A DNA stretch of 63,780 nucleotides, from NCBI GenBank assembly GCA_903825445.1, contig CAIKAS010000239.1:1-63780 (forward strand). Reading direction: 5' to 3'. The translations under genes were made by a program, and so were the position numbers. The DNA comes from an uncultured Acidobacteriia bacterium. GTDB taxonomy: Bacteria; Acidobacteriota; Terriglobia; Bryobacterales; Bryobacteraceae. The notes beneath the pieces were generated by a model that saw only the letters and a list, made by a program, of their open reading frames with translations, searched no databases and was not told the DNA's origin. Of the stretch, positions 28,173-36,714 are shown piece by piece (position 1 is the first letter of the stretch; each line of letters starts with the position of its first letter).

Positions 28173-29066
28173 CTAGTTTTTTGACTTCAGCATCCGACGG
28201 CGGCCGAAAACCCCGCCAGCCAGTAAGCCAGAGCCGATCAGGAAGAACGATGCCGGCTCCGGTGTGGCCGGGGCCGAGTAATTTGTAACCGTCAGGTCCT
28301 GCACCTTAAAGTAGCTGGTGTCGGCAGACGTGATGTTAGCGTACTGCGCCGAAATCAGCAGGCTGGTGACGTCGGTGCCGCCAAAGGTCCCCGTGCCCTG
28401 ATTCGTCGCGCCGTAGGTCAGGCTGTTGCCGTTAGAAGGGCAGGAATCCGTGAAACCGGTGTTGGCATCGCAGGTCAGGGTCGTTTCGCCGGTAGTCGAC
28501 ACGCTGCTGACCTCATCGACCGAACCAGTGGAAGTCTGATCGGAGGAATTGTAGATAGTCACGCCGTTCACAACCGTGGCAGTGACATTCGTCCAGTAGG
28601 ACATATTGACCAGGTCGGAGTTACCTGGGTCGGAACCAAAAGTTCCCAACTGGATGGAACTGAGATCTACCGCAGTGCTGAATGTGATCAGAATGAAGTC
28701 CGTGTAGCCGGCGCCACCGGCCTTTCCGTTGTCCATCTGGTGGCCCGGAGACGAACAGTTCGGATTTACGGTAACGCCACCGCTGTCCTGCAAATCGCAA
28801 ACGCCCATGCCATACCCTGCCCCATAAGTGCCGATCGAGGCGGCAGCAAGCGCCTCATTGCCGCTTCCGTTGTAGGCAGCTGCGCTGTAGGCCGTGACGG
28901 TACCTGTCACGCTGGTGCTCCCGTTCGAGTTACTGCCGCTGACAAAGGTCTGCGCAGCCCCGGAGGCGTCTGTAAAATCCGTCGCCTCAAAATTGAACGA
29001 CGTGCTGGCCTGCAACGAAGCGCCAAGCGCCAAAACCCCTCCAAAGATCAATAGTCTGGATTTCAT
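28173..29066 (-). CDS. PEP-CTERM sorting-domain protein B
   Basis: A 297-residue exported protein. ATG at 29066 follows a GGAGGAG ribosome site and yields a signal peptide MKSRLLIFGGVLALGASLQA, closely like that of protein A. The body is a Ser/Thr/Gly-rich predicted beta structure with TDFILITFSTAVDLSSIQLG, reminiscent of other PEP-CTERM ectodomains. The C-terminus has PEPASFFLIGSGLLAGG then FGRRRMLKSKN, nearly identical to that of protein A, while the ectodomains differ. This suggests shared sorting but different surface roles. Confidence 0.92.
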   Translation of the reverse strand: MKSRLLIFGGVLALGASLQASTSFNFEATDFTDASGAAQTFVSGSNSNGSTSVTGTVTAYSAAAYNGSGNEALAAASIGTYGAGYGMGVCDLQDSGGVTVNPNCSSPGHQMDNGKAGGAGYTDFILITFSTAVDLSSIQLGTFGSDPGNSDLVNMSYWTNVTATVVNGVTIYNSSDQTSTGSVDEVSSVSTTGETTLTCDANTGFTDSCPSNGNSLTYGATNQGTGTFGGTDVTSLLISAQYANITSADTSYFKVQDLTVTNYSAPATPEPASFFLIGSGLLAGGVFGRRRMLKSKN

Positions 29067-29091
29067 ATGGTAATAACTCCTCCGATATTTT

Positions 29092-29175
29092 AGTACTAGC
29101 ACAAGTCTAACTTCAGAGAGTAGCGGCCCACAAGATCTAATCAGTACATTTTTAAAACAATTTAGTACCAGTACT
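29092..29175 (-). promoter_or_regulatory. Upstream region of PEP-CTERM B with AGTAC repeats
   Basis: Plus-strand AGTACT at 29092-29097, CCCACAA at 29127-29133, AGTAC at 29143-29147 and the double AGTACCAGTACT at 29164-29175. The distance from the gene-proximal AGTAC to CCCACAA is 35 bases here and 33 in front of gene A. The two leaders otherwise differ, which points to selection on these elements. Confidence 0.5.
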
Positions 29176-29194
29176 GGCCAATCTTCCTGGAGGG

Positions 29195-29995
29195 TCAAAG
29201 TACCAGTTCGAAAGGGGATCCGGACAAAACTCCAAGATCGGCAGCAGCGCTCTCTCGCCTCAACGACACCTCCAGATAACCCGAACTGCCTCTCAGCGCG
29301 AACAGCCGATCAGGAGGCGCTGCGTCATAGGTATGGTGGAATCTGGTTACCGTGCGGCGACCGAACTTCAGCCGGAACGGGCCACGGGCTATCGAGCTGA
29401 ATGAATTCCATTCCAAGTTAGTGATAACATTGCCAAATCTGTCCGTTTTCAAGACCACTCCCGCCCAGAGGTTCGGGGCCAGTTGGGTTGGTTTCGTAAA
29501 TCCGCCGAGTACTGGGTCGAGGATAGGTCTCCCCAAACTGGCAAGTCCGATACCTTTAGCCAGGTGCGCTGCCACCGGCGCAAATACATCCCGCCCGTGG
29601 AAGGTTTGGCTAACGGGTCGCCGAAAATATCGTATAGTACTGATTTCGCGTATCTTAGCCCGTACCTTCCCCTGCGCTGCTGCATCCAGAACCATGCCGA
29701 GCACCCCGTTATCCGGAGCAATGAACCGATGTCCTGCGAATTCCACGACAATCGCGCGTCGCGAACTGCCCACTCCGGGGTCGACGACGGCGACATGGGT
29801 AGTACCTTTTGGGTAGAGCTTCCACGTCTGCGCGAGCGTATAGGCGGCCTCAGGGATCGCGTAGGGGGTGATCTCGTGAGAGATGTCCACCAACTGAACT
29901 TCCGGGCAGATGGCCAAAATAACGCCCTTCATGGCAGCGACGTAGTGGTCGGCGAGGCCGAAGTCCGTGAGAAGCGTGATGACGGGGCGTTTCAT
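29195..29995 (-). CDS. S-adenosyl-L-methionine hydrolase (SAM hydroxide adenosyltransferase, DUF62)
   Basis: A 266-residue protein of the fluorinase/chlorinase-related DUF62 family, which splits SAM into adenosine and methionine using activated water. Motifs: TLLTDFGLADHYVAAMKGVI at the N-terminus with the catalytic Asp, VDISHEITPY, VAVVDPGVGSSRRAIVVEFA, FIAPDNGVLGMVL, QTFHGRDVFAPVAAHLAKG, and DRFGNVITNL. The halogenase-specific insert seems absent. ATG at 29995 is set by MKRPVITLLTDFG; a longer frame upstream overlaps the divergent desulfurase and is ignored. Only 20 bases separate the two divergent start codons. Confidence 0.93.
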   Translation of the reverse strand: MKRPVITLLTDFGLADHYVAAMKGVILAICPEVQLVDISHEITPYAIPEAAYTLAQTWKLYPKGTTHVAVVDPGVGSSRRAIVVEFAGHRFIAPDNGVLGMVLDAAAQGKVRAKIREISTIRYFRRPVSQTFHGRDVFAPVAAHLAKGIGLASLGRPILDPVLGGFTKPTQLAPNLWAGVVLKTDRFGNVITNLEWNSFSSIARGPFRLKFGRRTVTRFHHTYDAAPPDRLFALRGSSGYLEVSLRRESAAADLGVLSGSPFELVL

Positions 29996-30015
29996 TGTTA
30001 GTAAACTGGAAGAAA

Positions 30016-31167
30016 ATGCAGCACTTTTACTTCGATCACAACGCGACCTCTCCGGTTGCGCCGGAGGTGCTGCGTGATCTGACGGAAGCAATGGCCGAAG
30101 TGTATGGCAACGCGTCCAGTATCCATCATTTTGGGCAGGCAGCCAAGCAGCGTCTGGAAAACGCACGCCGAGCGGTTGCCGAGCGGCTCGGTTGCACAGA
30201 TCGGGAGATCGTATTTACCAGCGGCGGCACGGAAGCGGACAATCTCGCCGTGTTCGGCATAGCCCGGCGCCCCGCGCGAGGACAGCGGCATGTAATCACC
30301 AGTTCGATTGAGCACCCGGCCGTGTTGAACGCTTGTGGTCAACTGGAGCGCGAAGGCATCGAAGTTACTTACTTACCGGTTGGACGCGACGGGCGGGTGA
30401 AGGCGGATGACGCCAAACGGGCGATCCGGCCCGGCACCGTGTTGATATCGATTATGCACGCAAATAACGAGACCGGCGTGCTGCAACCAGTGGAAGAAAT
30501 TGCGGCGATAGCGCGACACGCAAGTGTGCCATTCCACTCCGATGGAGTACAGGTTGGCGGCCGGGTTCCGGTGAACGTTCGCGAGATGGGGTTCGATTTG
30601 TATTCCATTAGCGGGCATAAGTTCGGGGCTCCGAAGGGAATTGGGGCGCTGTTCGTGCGCAAGGGCGTGGAGTTAGCCGCGCTGATGCATGGCGGGCATC
30701 ACGAGCGCGATCGGCGTGCGGGTACAGAGAATGTGGCCGGTGCCGGAGCGCTGGGGAAAGCGGCGTCGCTCAATGCCGATTGGAATTCGTTTGGCGATCT
30801 GCGAGACAGGCTTGAGCGTGGGATTCTGGGACAAGTACCGGGGGCACGCGTCAATGGGGATACTGGTTCGCGGGTACCGAACACTGCAAACATCAGCTTT
30901 GAAGGCGTGGAAGGCGAGGCAATGGTGATTGCGCTCGACCTGCGCGGGTACGCGGTATCGAGCGGCTCGGCGTGTTCCAGCGGCGCTGTGGAGCCGTCCC
31001 ACGTGCTGCTGGCGATGGGACTAACGGCGGAGGATGCGCGATCAAGTGTGCGTTTCTCTCTGGGGCCGGGGAATACAGTAGAACAGGTGGATGGGCTGAT
31101 TGAAGCCGTGGTGGCCAGCGCGGCGCATTTGGGGCGAATTTCGCCTGCGGTAGTTTCGGCGGTCTGA
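30016..31167 (+). CDS. Cysteine desulfurase (NifS/IscS family)
   Basis: A 383-residue PLP enzyme that passes sulfur from cysteine to acceptors. PLP lysine K202 sits in [14 protein letters not shown], and the persulfide cysteine C320 in [20 protein letters not shown]. The N-terminus [16 protein letters not shown] is classical. ATG at 30016 is preferred over TTG 29995 because GGAAG stands 3-4 bases before it and the family begins here. It lies 4 bases before mnmA, so it most likely supplies sulfur for tRNA 2-thiouridine; no IscU or regulator is adjacent. Confidence 0.96.
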   Translation: MQHFYFDHNATSPVAPEVLRDLTEAMAEVYGNASSIHHFGQAAKQRLENARRAVAERLGCTDREIVFTSGGTEADNLAVFGIARRPARGQRHVITSSIEHPAVLNACGQLEREGIEVTYLPVGRDGRVKADDAKRAIRPGTVLISIMHANNETGVLQPVEEIAAIARHASVPFHSDGVQVGGRVPVNVREMGFDLYSISGHKFGAPKGIGALFVRKGVELAALMHGGHHERDRRAGTENVAGAGALGKAASLNADWNSFGDLRDRLERGILGQVPGARVNGDTGSRVPNTANISFEGVEGEAMVIALDLRGYAVSSGSACSSGAVEPSHVLLAMGLTAEDARSSVRFSLGPGNTVEQVDGLIEAVVASAAHLGRISPAVVSAV

Positions 31168-31171
31168 GTTT

Positions 31172-32293
31172 ATGAGTGAACTGATTGCGGTGGCGATGTC
31201 CGGTGGCGTGGATAGTTCCGTGGTGGCGGCGTTGCTGCACCGCGAAGGGCGCACGATTGCCGGCATGACAATGCAGCTCTGGAATCAGCGTCGCCTACCG
31301 GAACTGGCAAGTGAAAAGTTGACAGGAAGGTGCTGTTCTCTGGACGATGTGTACGACGCGCGCCGGGTCGCAGAGCAGGTTGGCTTTCCGTTTTATGTCG
31401 TCAACCTGGAGCGGCAGTTCGAAAAAACGGTGATCGAGCCGTTCGTGAGCGAGTATCTTGCAGGACGTACACCGGTGCCGTGCACACTCTGTAATACCTT
31501 TATCAAGTTCGATCAGTTTCTGGAACTGGCGGATTCGGTGGGCGCGCAGGCGATTGCCACGGGTCACTATGCACGTATCACCAGGAGCCCGGAGACTGGC
31601 CGCTATGAGATGCGAACCGCGGTAGATTTCTCCAAGGATCAGACGTATTTTCTTTGGGGCATGACGCAGGCTCAGTTGGCGCGCACGATGTTTCCGCTGG
31701 GTGAAATGTCGAAGGCGGACGTTCGGAAGCTGGCCGAGGATCTGGACCTGCCGGTCGCAAAGAAGCATGAGAGTTATGAAATCTGCTTCGTGCCGAACGG
31801 CGACTACGCGGCTTTCATGGCGGCATGGATGAAGGAAAAGGCGTCGAAAGCGGGAGCAGACGGGGAAGCAGGGGATAGCGCCACGGGCGTCGTGGTCGAC
31901 ACCACAGGCCGCGAGCGCGGACGCCACGCCGGAGCCCACCGTTTCACCGTCGGGCAACGTAAAGGACTTGGCATCGCGGCACCCGAACCGTTATACGTCA
32001 TCTCAACGGATACTAAAACACAGACCGTCACGGTCGGCTCGAACGACGAACTGTTGCGGTCCACGATGGTGACGCGTGAGATTAACTGGGTGTCCTGGAG
32101 TGGTTTGCAGGCCCCGGCACGGGCGCAGGTGAGGATTCGAAACCGGCATATGCCGGCGGCGGCCACTCTATATCCGATGGTCGACAACCGCGTGGAGGTG
32201 CGGTTCGACGAACCGCAGCGCGCGGTGACGCCGGGACAGGGCGCGGTTTTCTATTCGGGAGATCTCGTAGCGGGCGGCGGCTGGATCGAATAG
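31172..32293 (+). CDS. mnmA: tRNA-specific 2-thiouridylase MnmA
   Basis: A 373-residue enzyme that makes 2-thiouridine at position 34 of Lys, Glu and Gln tRNAs. The PP-loop is [16 protein letters not shown]; the catalytic cysteines lie in [14 protein letters not shown] and [12 protein letters not shown]; the C-terminal barrel includes [13 protein letters not shown]. An Ala/Gly/Glu-rich insert (about residues 217-242) is longer than in the E. coli enzyme. The cysteine desulfurase directly upstream is its natural sulfur donor. Confidence 0.97.
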   Translation: MSELIAVAMSGGVDSSVVAALLHREGRTIAGMTMQLWNQRRLPELASEKLTGRCCSLDDVYDARRVAEQVGFPFYVVNLERQFEKTVIEPFVSEYLAGRTPVPCTLCNTFIKFDQFLELADSVGAQAIATGHYARITRSPETGRYEMRTAVDFSKDQTYFLWGMTQAQLARTMFPLGEMSKADVRKLAEDLDLPVAKKHESYEICFVPNGDYAAFMAAWMKEKASKAGADGEAGDSATGVVVDTTGRERGRHAGAHRFTVGQRKGLGIAAPEPLYVISTDTKTQTVTVGSNDELLRSTMVTREINWVSWSGLQAPARAQVRIRNRHMPAAATLYPMVDNRVEVRFDEPQRAVTPGQGAVFYSGDLVAGGGWIE

Positions 32294-32294
32294 C

Positions 32295-33194
32295 TTGCGA
32301 CGACGTTCGGATTTCCGCAACACTGTAGAAGCGTGGCTCGCGCGGGGACTCGTCTGCGTACTGGAGTTTGCGCCGCGCTCGTTAGCCGACGCTATCGGCA
32401 GAGGGTGCGGCAATTTGCTGGACACCGTAGTACCCAGGCTCCGTCGTACCGCCTACACCAATCTGGCATTCGCTTTTCCCGAGCGTGACGCGGCATGGCG
32501 GGCGAGCATTGTCGATGGAGTCTACCGTTCCATTGGCCGATTGGTAGTGTCGTTTGCGCGGCTCCCCCGAATCGACAAGGGGAACGTCGGCGACTGGATC
32601 CGCTACGAGGGATTCGAACACTACGAGCGGGCAAAGGCCAGGGGCAAGGGAGTGCTGTTTGCGACCGGGCATCTGGGCAACTGGGAACTCAGCGCTTTTG
32701 CCCATGCGCTGATGACCGAAAAGATGAACATCGTGGTGCGTCCTCTGGATAGCCCCCAAGTGGACGATTTGGTGGAAACACGGCGGGCGCTTTCGGGGAA
32801 CACATTGCTTTCCAAGCGGGATTTTGCAAGATCCATCCTGCATGCGCTGCGGGACAATGAGCCTGTAGGAATTCTGGTAGATCAGAATTCGGCGGGAGAC
32901 AATGCGGCGTTCGTTCCATTTTTCGGCAAGCAGGCATGTACGAATCTGACGTTTGCAAAATTAGCCGCGCGCAGCGGCGCGGCAGTAATTCCCGGATTCG
33001 CCCTTTGGAACGAACAGGAGCATCGGTACGTGCTGCGTTTTTATCCTGAGGTGGAAATCACCGGCGATGCCGTGGAGGATACGGCGCGGATTCAGCTCTC
33101 CGTGGAAAGCGCGATTCGTGAGTACCCGGATCAGTGGCTGTGGATTCACCGGCGATGGAAAACGCGACCCGAAGGCGAAGTGGGTATTTACTGA
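32295..33194 (+). CDS. LpxL/HtrB-type lysophospholipid acyltransferase
   Basis: A 299-residue membrane-associated acyltransferase of the lipid A late-acylation family. The active-site HxxxxE is GHLGNWELSAFAHAL, later motifs are VGILVDQNSAGDNAAFVPFF and ARSGAAVIPGFALW, and the C-terminal QWLWIHRRWKTRP is diagnostic. The N-terminal hydrophobic segment (LARGLVCVLEFAP) anchors it to the inner membrane. The frame begins TTG at 32295, one base after the mnmA stop; no ATG fits. It implies that this organism makes lipid A. The acyl donor cannot be read. Confidence 0.92.
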   Translation: MRRRSDFRNTVEAWLARGLVCVLEFAPRSLADAIGRGCGNLLDTVVPRLRRTAYTNLAFAFPERDAAWRASIVDGVYRSIGRLVVSFARLPRIDKGNVGDWIRYEGFEHYERAKARGKGVLFATGHLGNWELSAFAHALMTEKMNIVVRPLDSPQVDDLVETRRALSGNTLLSKRDFARSILHALRDNEPVGILVDQNSAGDNAAFVPFFGKQACTNLTFAKLAARSGAAVIPGFALWNEQEHRYVLRFYPEVEITGDAVEDTARIQLSVESAIREYPDQWLWIHRRWKTRPEGEVGIY

Positions 33195-33204
33195 AGCGAG
33201 CCGC

Positions 33205-34233
33205 TTACACAGGGCGACGGAGCTGCATGATCAGGCCATCGAGCGCAATTTGCTTTTGGATGTTTCGCCGCAGAAGCGCCGCGATTTCGTCCACGCTCTT
33301 GACCGCGTTGATAAGCCATTTTCTCGATACGCGCGAAGACAACGCCGCGAGTTCCGCGCGCAGATCGACATTGCGGATGGCCGCGTTCGACTCGACCAGT
33401 AAGGTAAGATCACGCAGAAGCTCGTAAAGCAGTTTGAGATAGAGTTCCAGTTTTTCGCTCTTGCTGCGACCGAGGGTTTCGGAAATGGGCAACCAGGACG
33501 CGTAAGGCGTTGCCCCCGCACCCGCCTTCAGCAGCGTCAGCATTGCGTTGCGCCGCTTCTGGAAAAGCTCTATATCGAGCGACGCTGCCACACCGGGACT
33601 GCCACCGGACAACGCGATGCGCCGTTCCGCCTGATCGAGGCCCCGAACCCGCGCGAAGTCCTTCATATCGTCGTTGTTCAGCGGCGAGAAGTTGAGCAGC
33701 ACGGAGCGGGATCTGATCGTCGGCAGAAGATCGTAGACGTTGTCGGCAGTCATGATCAGGATCAGATGATCGGGCGGCTCCTCCAGCGTCTTGAGCAAAG
33801 AATTCGCCGCCTGCTCGTTCGCGCGGTCGGCCTGATCGATGAGGAAGACCCGGCGATCTCCGTGCAATGGCTTGAACTGTGCGCGCTCCTTTAACAGACG
33901 CATCTGCGGGATGCCGATCTGGCGCATGGGGCCATCTGGCGGGAAAGTAAGAAAGTCGGGATGCGTGCCGAAGAAGAGCGGATCGTCGTTGCGCTTATCG
34001 GCGGGAAGCTTCTCACGAGCGGCGATTGACGAGACGTTGTCCTCCAGGCTCAGGTCGTCTTTTTCGATTTGCTCGGGCGATCCAAGCAGGCGGGCCGCAA
34101 AACGTCGCGCCAGCGTTGCTTTGCCCAGACCTTCGAGACCGGCGAAAAGGATGGTCTGCGGAATACGCTCGCGCTCAATCATGTTTTCGAGCGTGATCTG
34201 CACGTGGAGATTACCCCAGAAGTTCTCAAACAC
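33205..34233 (-). CDS. holB: DNA polymerase III subunit delta'
   Basis: A 342-residue clamp-loader subunit. The start is GTG at 34233, overlapping the tmk stop by 8 bases. MFENFWGNLHVQITLENMIE, the P-loop region LFAGLEGLGKATLARRFA and KTLEEPPDHLILIMTADN are typical. The sensor region reads LPTIRSRSVLLNF, where many orthologs have SRC. The four cysteines of the family zinc module seem to be missing, as in several other phyla. Its convergent neighbour ends 10 bases away. The tmk-holB order is widely conserved. Confidence 0.93.
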   Translation of the reverse strand: MFENFWGNLHVQITLENMIERERIPQTILFAGLEGLGKATLARRFAARLLGSPEQIEKDDLSLEDNVSSIAAREKLPADKRNDDPLFFGTHPDFLTFPPDGPMRQIGIPQMRLLKERAQFKPLHGDRRVFLIDQADRANEQAANSLLKTLEEPPDHLILIMTADNVYDLLPTIRSRSVLLNFSPLNNDDMKDFARVRGLDQAERRIALSGGSPGVAASLDIELFQKRRNAMLTLLKAGAGATPYASWLPISETLGRSKSEKLELYLKLLYELLRDLTLLVESNAAIRNVDLRAELAALSSRVSRKWLINAVKSVDEIAALLRRNIQKQIALDGLIMQLRRPV

Positions 34234-34876
34234 GATTCCGCAACGCCTCCCGTATCTGCCGTGCCACGTCGCCGAGAGGCGCGCGACCGTCGATCACGAC
34301 GAAACGCTCCGGCTCAGTTGCCGCAAGCGCGAGATAACCTTTACGGACACTGTCGTGAAACGCGGCGCTCTCGTCGTCAATACGGGACTCGGACTGCCCA
34401 TAGCGTTCGTTGCGCCGTTTGGCGCGGCCCAGGCTGGTTTCGAGATCCATATCAATGAGAACAGTAGTTGCCGGCCGAAGTCCCCGGCACGCGATACGGT
34501 CGAGATCGAGGACGATGCCTGCTTCAAGACCGCGGCCGCAGCCTTGATAAACAAGCGTGGAATCTGTGAAGCGATCACAGAGGACCACGCTGCCAGCCTC
34601 AAGCGCGGGCCGGATTACCTCATCCACATTTTGCGCCCGACTGGCGAAATAAAGCAAAAGCTCGGTGCGCGGTTGAATGGCAGTATTGGCAGGGTCGAGA
34701 AGAATGCGGCGGATCTGGCGTCCGATTTCCGTGCCGCCCGGCTCCACGGTCTCGACGACATTGCGACCGTGCTCCCGCAAGTATTGCGCGAGCAGGCGAA
34801 GCTGGGTCGTTTTGCCGCAGCCATCCATGCCTTCGAAGGTGAGGAAGTGGCCGCGGAGAGCGGAAGGAGTCGGCAT
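34226..34876 (-). CDS. tmk: Thymidylate kinase
   Basis: A 216-residue dTMP kinase. P-loop FEGMDGCGKTTQLRLLAQYL, then the DRF motif in LCDRFTDSTLVYQGCGRGL and the lid region. The substrate-facing glutamate is in VVETVEPGGTEIG. It is followed without a gap by holB and preceded by uppS 58 bases upstream, all on the minus strand. Confidence 0.97.
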   Translation of the reverse strand: MPTPSALRGHFLTFEGMDGCGKTTQLRLLAQYLREHGRNVVETVEPGGTEIGRQIRRILLDPANTAIQPRTELLLYFASRAQNVDEVIRPALEAGSVVLCDRFTDSTLVYQGCGRGLEAGIVLDLDRIACRGLRPATTVLIDMDLETSLGRAKRRNERYGQSESRIDDESAAFHDSVRKGYLALAATEPERFVVIDGRAPLGDVARQIREALRNRV

Positions 34877-34934
34877 GCGGAAGATTCAATTTTCGCAGAT
34901 GCCGGAGAGTGAGGACGACAGGGCGCCGCGCACC

Positions 34935-35651
34935 TCAACGGAGCCAGCGTTCGGACGACGATGCAGCAAGTTCTGATTCCGGCACGACCTCAGTGAAGGT
35001 TTGCGGAACGGCCCCAAAACGACGGTCTCGACGGTGGAATTCAGCGACCGCGGCGCGGAGGTCGGTCGGCGTGAAATCCGGCCACATGCGCTTGGTGAAC
35101 ACCAGTTCGGCATAAGCTGATTCCCACAGCAGAAAGTCGCTTAGCCGTTGCTCGCCGCCAGTGCGGATCAGAAGATCCACCGGAATCGCGTCATTGAAAA
35201 AAGCGGAGCGAAGCTGATCGTCACCGGCAGCCTGGAGAATGCTGGCGCGAGCCGAGTAATCGACAGCGAGACGAAAGTGGAGACGTGCGCAATGTTCCGT
35301 TCGGGTTTCGGCCAGGTCGATGGCGGCAAGCAATGCCGGAGGCAATCGGTCGCGGCGGCCGATCACCGTGGTGCGGACACCCGCGTCGCGCAGCCGCACC
35401 GACTCTTTCTCGAAATAGCAGGCCAGGAGGAAAAGCAGCGCATCGACTTCTTCTTTCGGGCGATTCCAGTTGTCGGACGAAAAGGCATAAACTGTGAGAA
35501 CCCCGATGTTGAGGCGTGGCGCGACTTCCACGATGTGGCGCAGCGTTTCGGCGCCGACACGATGACCCTCCAACCGAGGGAGTCCGCGCTGTGCGGCCCA
35601 GCGCCCGTTGCCATCCATGATGATTGCCGTGTGAATTGAACTTTGTCTCAT
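34935..35651 (-). CDS. uppS: Isoprenyl transferase (undecaprenyl diphosphate synthase type)
   Basis: A 238-residue cis-prenyltransferase that builds the C55 carrier lipid for peptidoglycan and polysaccharides. Catalytic Asp and diphosphate loop: AIIMDGNGRWAAQRGLPRLE; C-terminal RTGGEQRLSDFLLWESAYAE and FTKRMWPDF are diagnostic. ATG at 35651 is used; an in-frame TTG at 35666 adds only five residues. There is no clear ribosome site. The gene starts 21 bases after the regulator gene, suggesting co-transcription. Confidence 0.96.
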   Translation of the reverse strand: MRQSSIHTAIIMDGNGRWAAQRGLPRLEGHRVGAETLRHIVEVAPRLNIGVLTVYAFSSDNWNRPKEEVDALLFLLACYFEKESVRLRDAGVRTTVIGRRDRLPPALLAAIDLAETRTEHCARLHFRLAVDYSARASILQAAGDDQLRSAFFNDAIPVDLLIRTGGEQRLSDFLLWESAYAELVFTKRMWPDFTPTDLRAAVAEFHRRDRRFGAVPQTFTEVVPESELAASSSERWLR

Positions 35652-35672
35652 AAAGTATAGGGCCAAATTTTT

Positions 35673-36041
35673 TTACTTACTGCGGGCAGCGCGAATCAGA
35701 GCTTCCATGTGAGTGAGATAGTGTTCGAGGGCCGTGCGTCCGCTGCCGGTCAAACGGTATTCAGTGCGGGGCACACGACCTTCAAACTTTTTCTCCACCG
35801 CGATATAACCTGCCTCTTCGAGCTTGCGGGAGTGGACACTCAGGTTGCCGTCGGTCGTGGAGAGCAACTTCTTAAGTTCGGCGAACGTGAGTACCGGGTT
35901 CACAGAGAGCGCGCTGACGATGGCCAATCTGAGTCGCTCGTGGATCACACGATCCAGCGAAACGGCGCTGGCAGTACCCGTATTGACAGAAAGGTGTAGC
36001 CCCGCCGACCTTTTTTGTGCCGCAGATGTCTTAGCCGCCAT
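35673..36041 (-). CDS. Winged-helix transcriptional regulator (HTH_34-like)
   Basis: A 122-residue DNA-binding protein. One winged helix-turn-helix fills residues 30-110: RLAIVSALSVNPVLTFAELK (helix 1-2), DGNLSVHSRKLEEAGYIAVE (recognition helix) and the wing FEGRVPRTEYRLTGSG. This is the small ArsR/MarR-like type often paired with an integral membrane protein. ATG at 36041 overlaps the end of the membrane protein gene by 11 bases, with GCGAGG just upstream. It is the obvious candidate to bind the palindrome at 36680-36698. Confidence 0.88.
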   Translation of the reverse strand: MAAKTSAAQKRSAGLHLSVNTGTASAVSLDRVIHERLRLAIVSALSVNPVLTFAELKKLLSTTDGNLSVHSRKLEEAGYIAVEKKFEGRVPRTEYRLTGSGRTALEHYLTHMEALIRAARSK

Positions 36042-36654
36042 AACGCCTCGCAATTACCCATCCGAAAACCATGTGCAAACCACCAAAACCGAGGGCCAGC
36101 AGAGCGTCAGACCACGCGACGGGAGAAAGTGCGGCTATCGCGCCCAGGATCAGGAACGCCACGCCCATCATCGGCACAGCCCGCACGGAAAACGCGCCTC
36201 CACAAGCCACACCCGCGCCATATAGCAACAGCCAGACGGCAGGCAGGAAATGCGTGAGGCCAGCTCCATTCAGCATCACGGTGATAACCGCGCCTGCTAC
36301 GATCGGTGGCGCCATCGCCAGAATAAAGCGACGGAAAGATCGGGAAAGCAGCGAATTGCCAGCAAGTCGCGCCTTACGGGCAGAGAATCCGAGACCGATA
36401 GCAAGAGCGAGGAACACCTCACCCACCCATACCGCTAGCCACGCGCGCGGTCCAGCGCTCAAATGGGCAGCAAAAGCAGCGAAAAACGCCGTTGCGCCAA
36501 CGATCATCCCCCCCACACCCGGAACAGCTGTGAACGAACCAGCGTTCTCCATCGCATCGCGGATGAAACGCAGATTGTCCATGGCCTGATCGTGCAAGGC
36601 CGTCGGGTTAGCGGCAGGTTCGGAGTTGGGACGGATCGGGCGAACGGCACCCAT
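36031..36654 (-). CDS. Hypothetical integral membrane protein, partner of the winged-helix regulator
   Basis: A 207-residue protein. A hydrophilic N-terminal segment (about 40 residues, with HDQAMDNLRFIRDAMENAG) precedes about five membrane helices: GGMIVGATAFFAAFAAHL, WLAVWVGEVFLALAIGLGF, ILAMAPPIVAGAVITVML, FLPAVWLLLYGAGVACGGAF and VAFLILGAIAALSPVAW. I recognise no domain. Its tight overlap with a small winged-helix regulator matches a common but poorly studied gene pair in Acidobacteria. Confidence 0.8.
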   Translation of the reverse strand: MGAVRPIRPNSEPAANPTALHDQAMDNLRFIRDAMENAGSFTAVPGVGGMIVGATAFFAAFAAHLSAGPRAWLAVWVGEVFLALAIGLGFSARKARLAGNSLLSRSFRRFILAMAPPIVAGAVITVMLNGAGLTHFLPAVWLLLYGAGVACGGAFSVRAVPMMGVAFLILGAIAALSPVAWSDALLALGFGGLHMVFGWVIARRYGG

Positions 36655-36660
36655 GGAGCC

Positions 36661-36698
36661 AGTATAGATAATTGTCGAGAACTTTGCAATACAAAGTT
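36661..36698 (-). promoter_or_regulatory. Promoter with overlapping palindromic operator
   Basis: On the minus strand, a -35-like TTGCAA (36689-36684) is separated by exactly 17 bases from a -10 TATACT (36666-36661), which ends 6 bases before the ATG at 36654, so transcripts should be leaderless or nearly so. The -35 lies inside a perfect 7-5-7 palindrome, AACTTTG-CAATA-CAAAGTT (36680-36698), a likely repressor site. Confidence 0.7.
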
Positions 36699-36714
36699 AC
36701 TGCGGGCGCGTGCG

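Noticed and set aside
33839..34912. A 357-residue plus-strand open frame
   Set aside because: It is antisense to holB and tmk, both with intact motifs.
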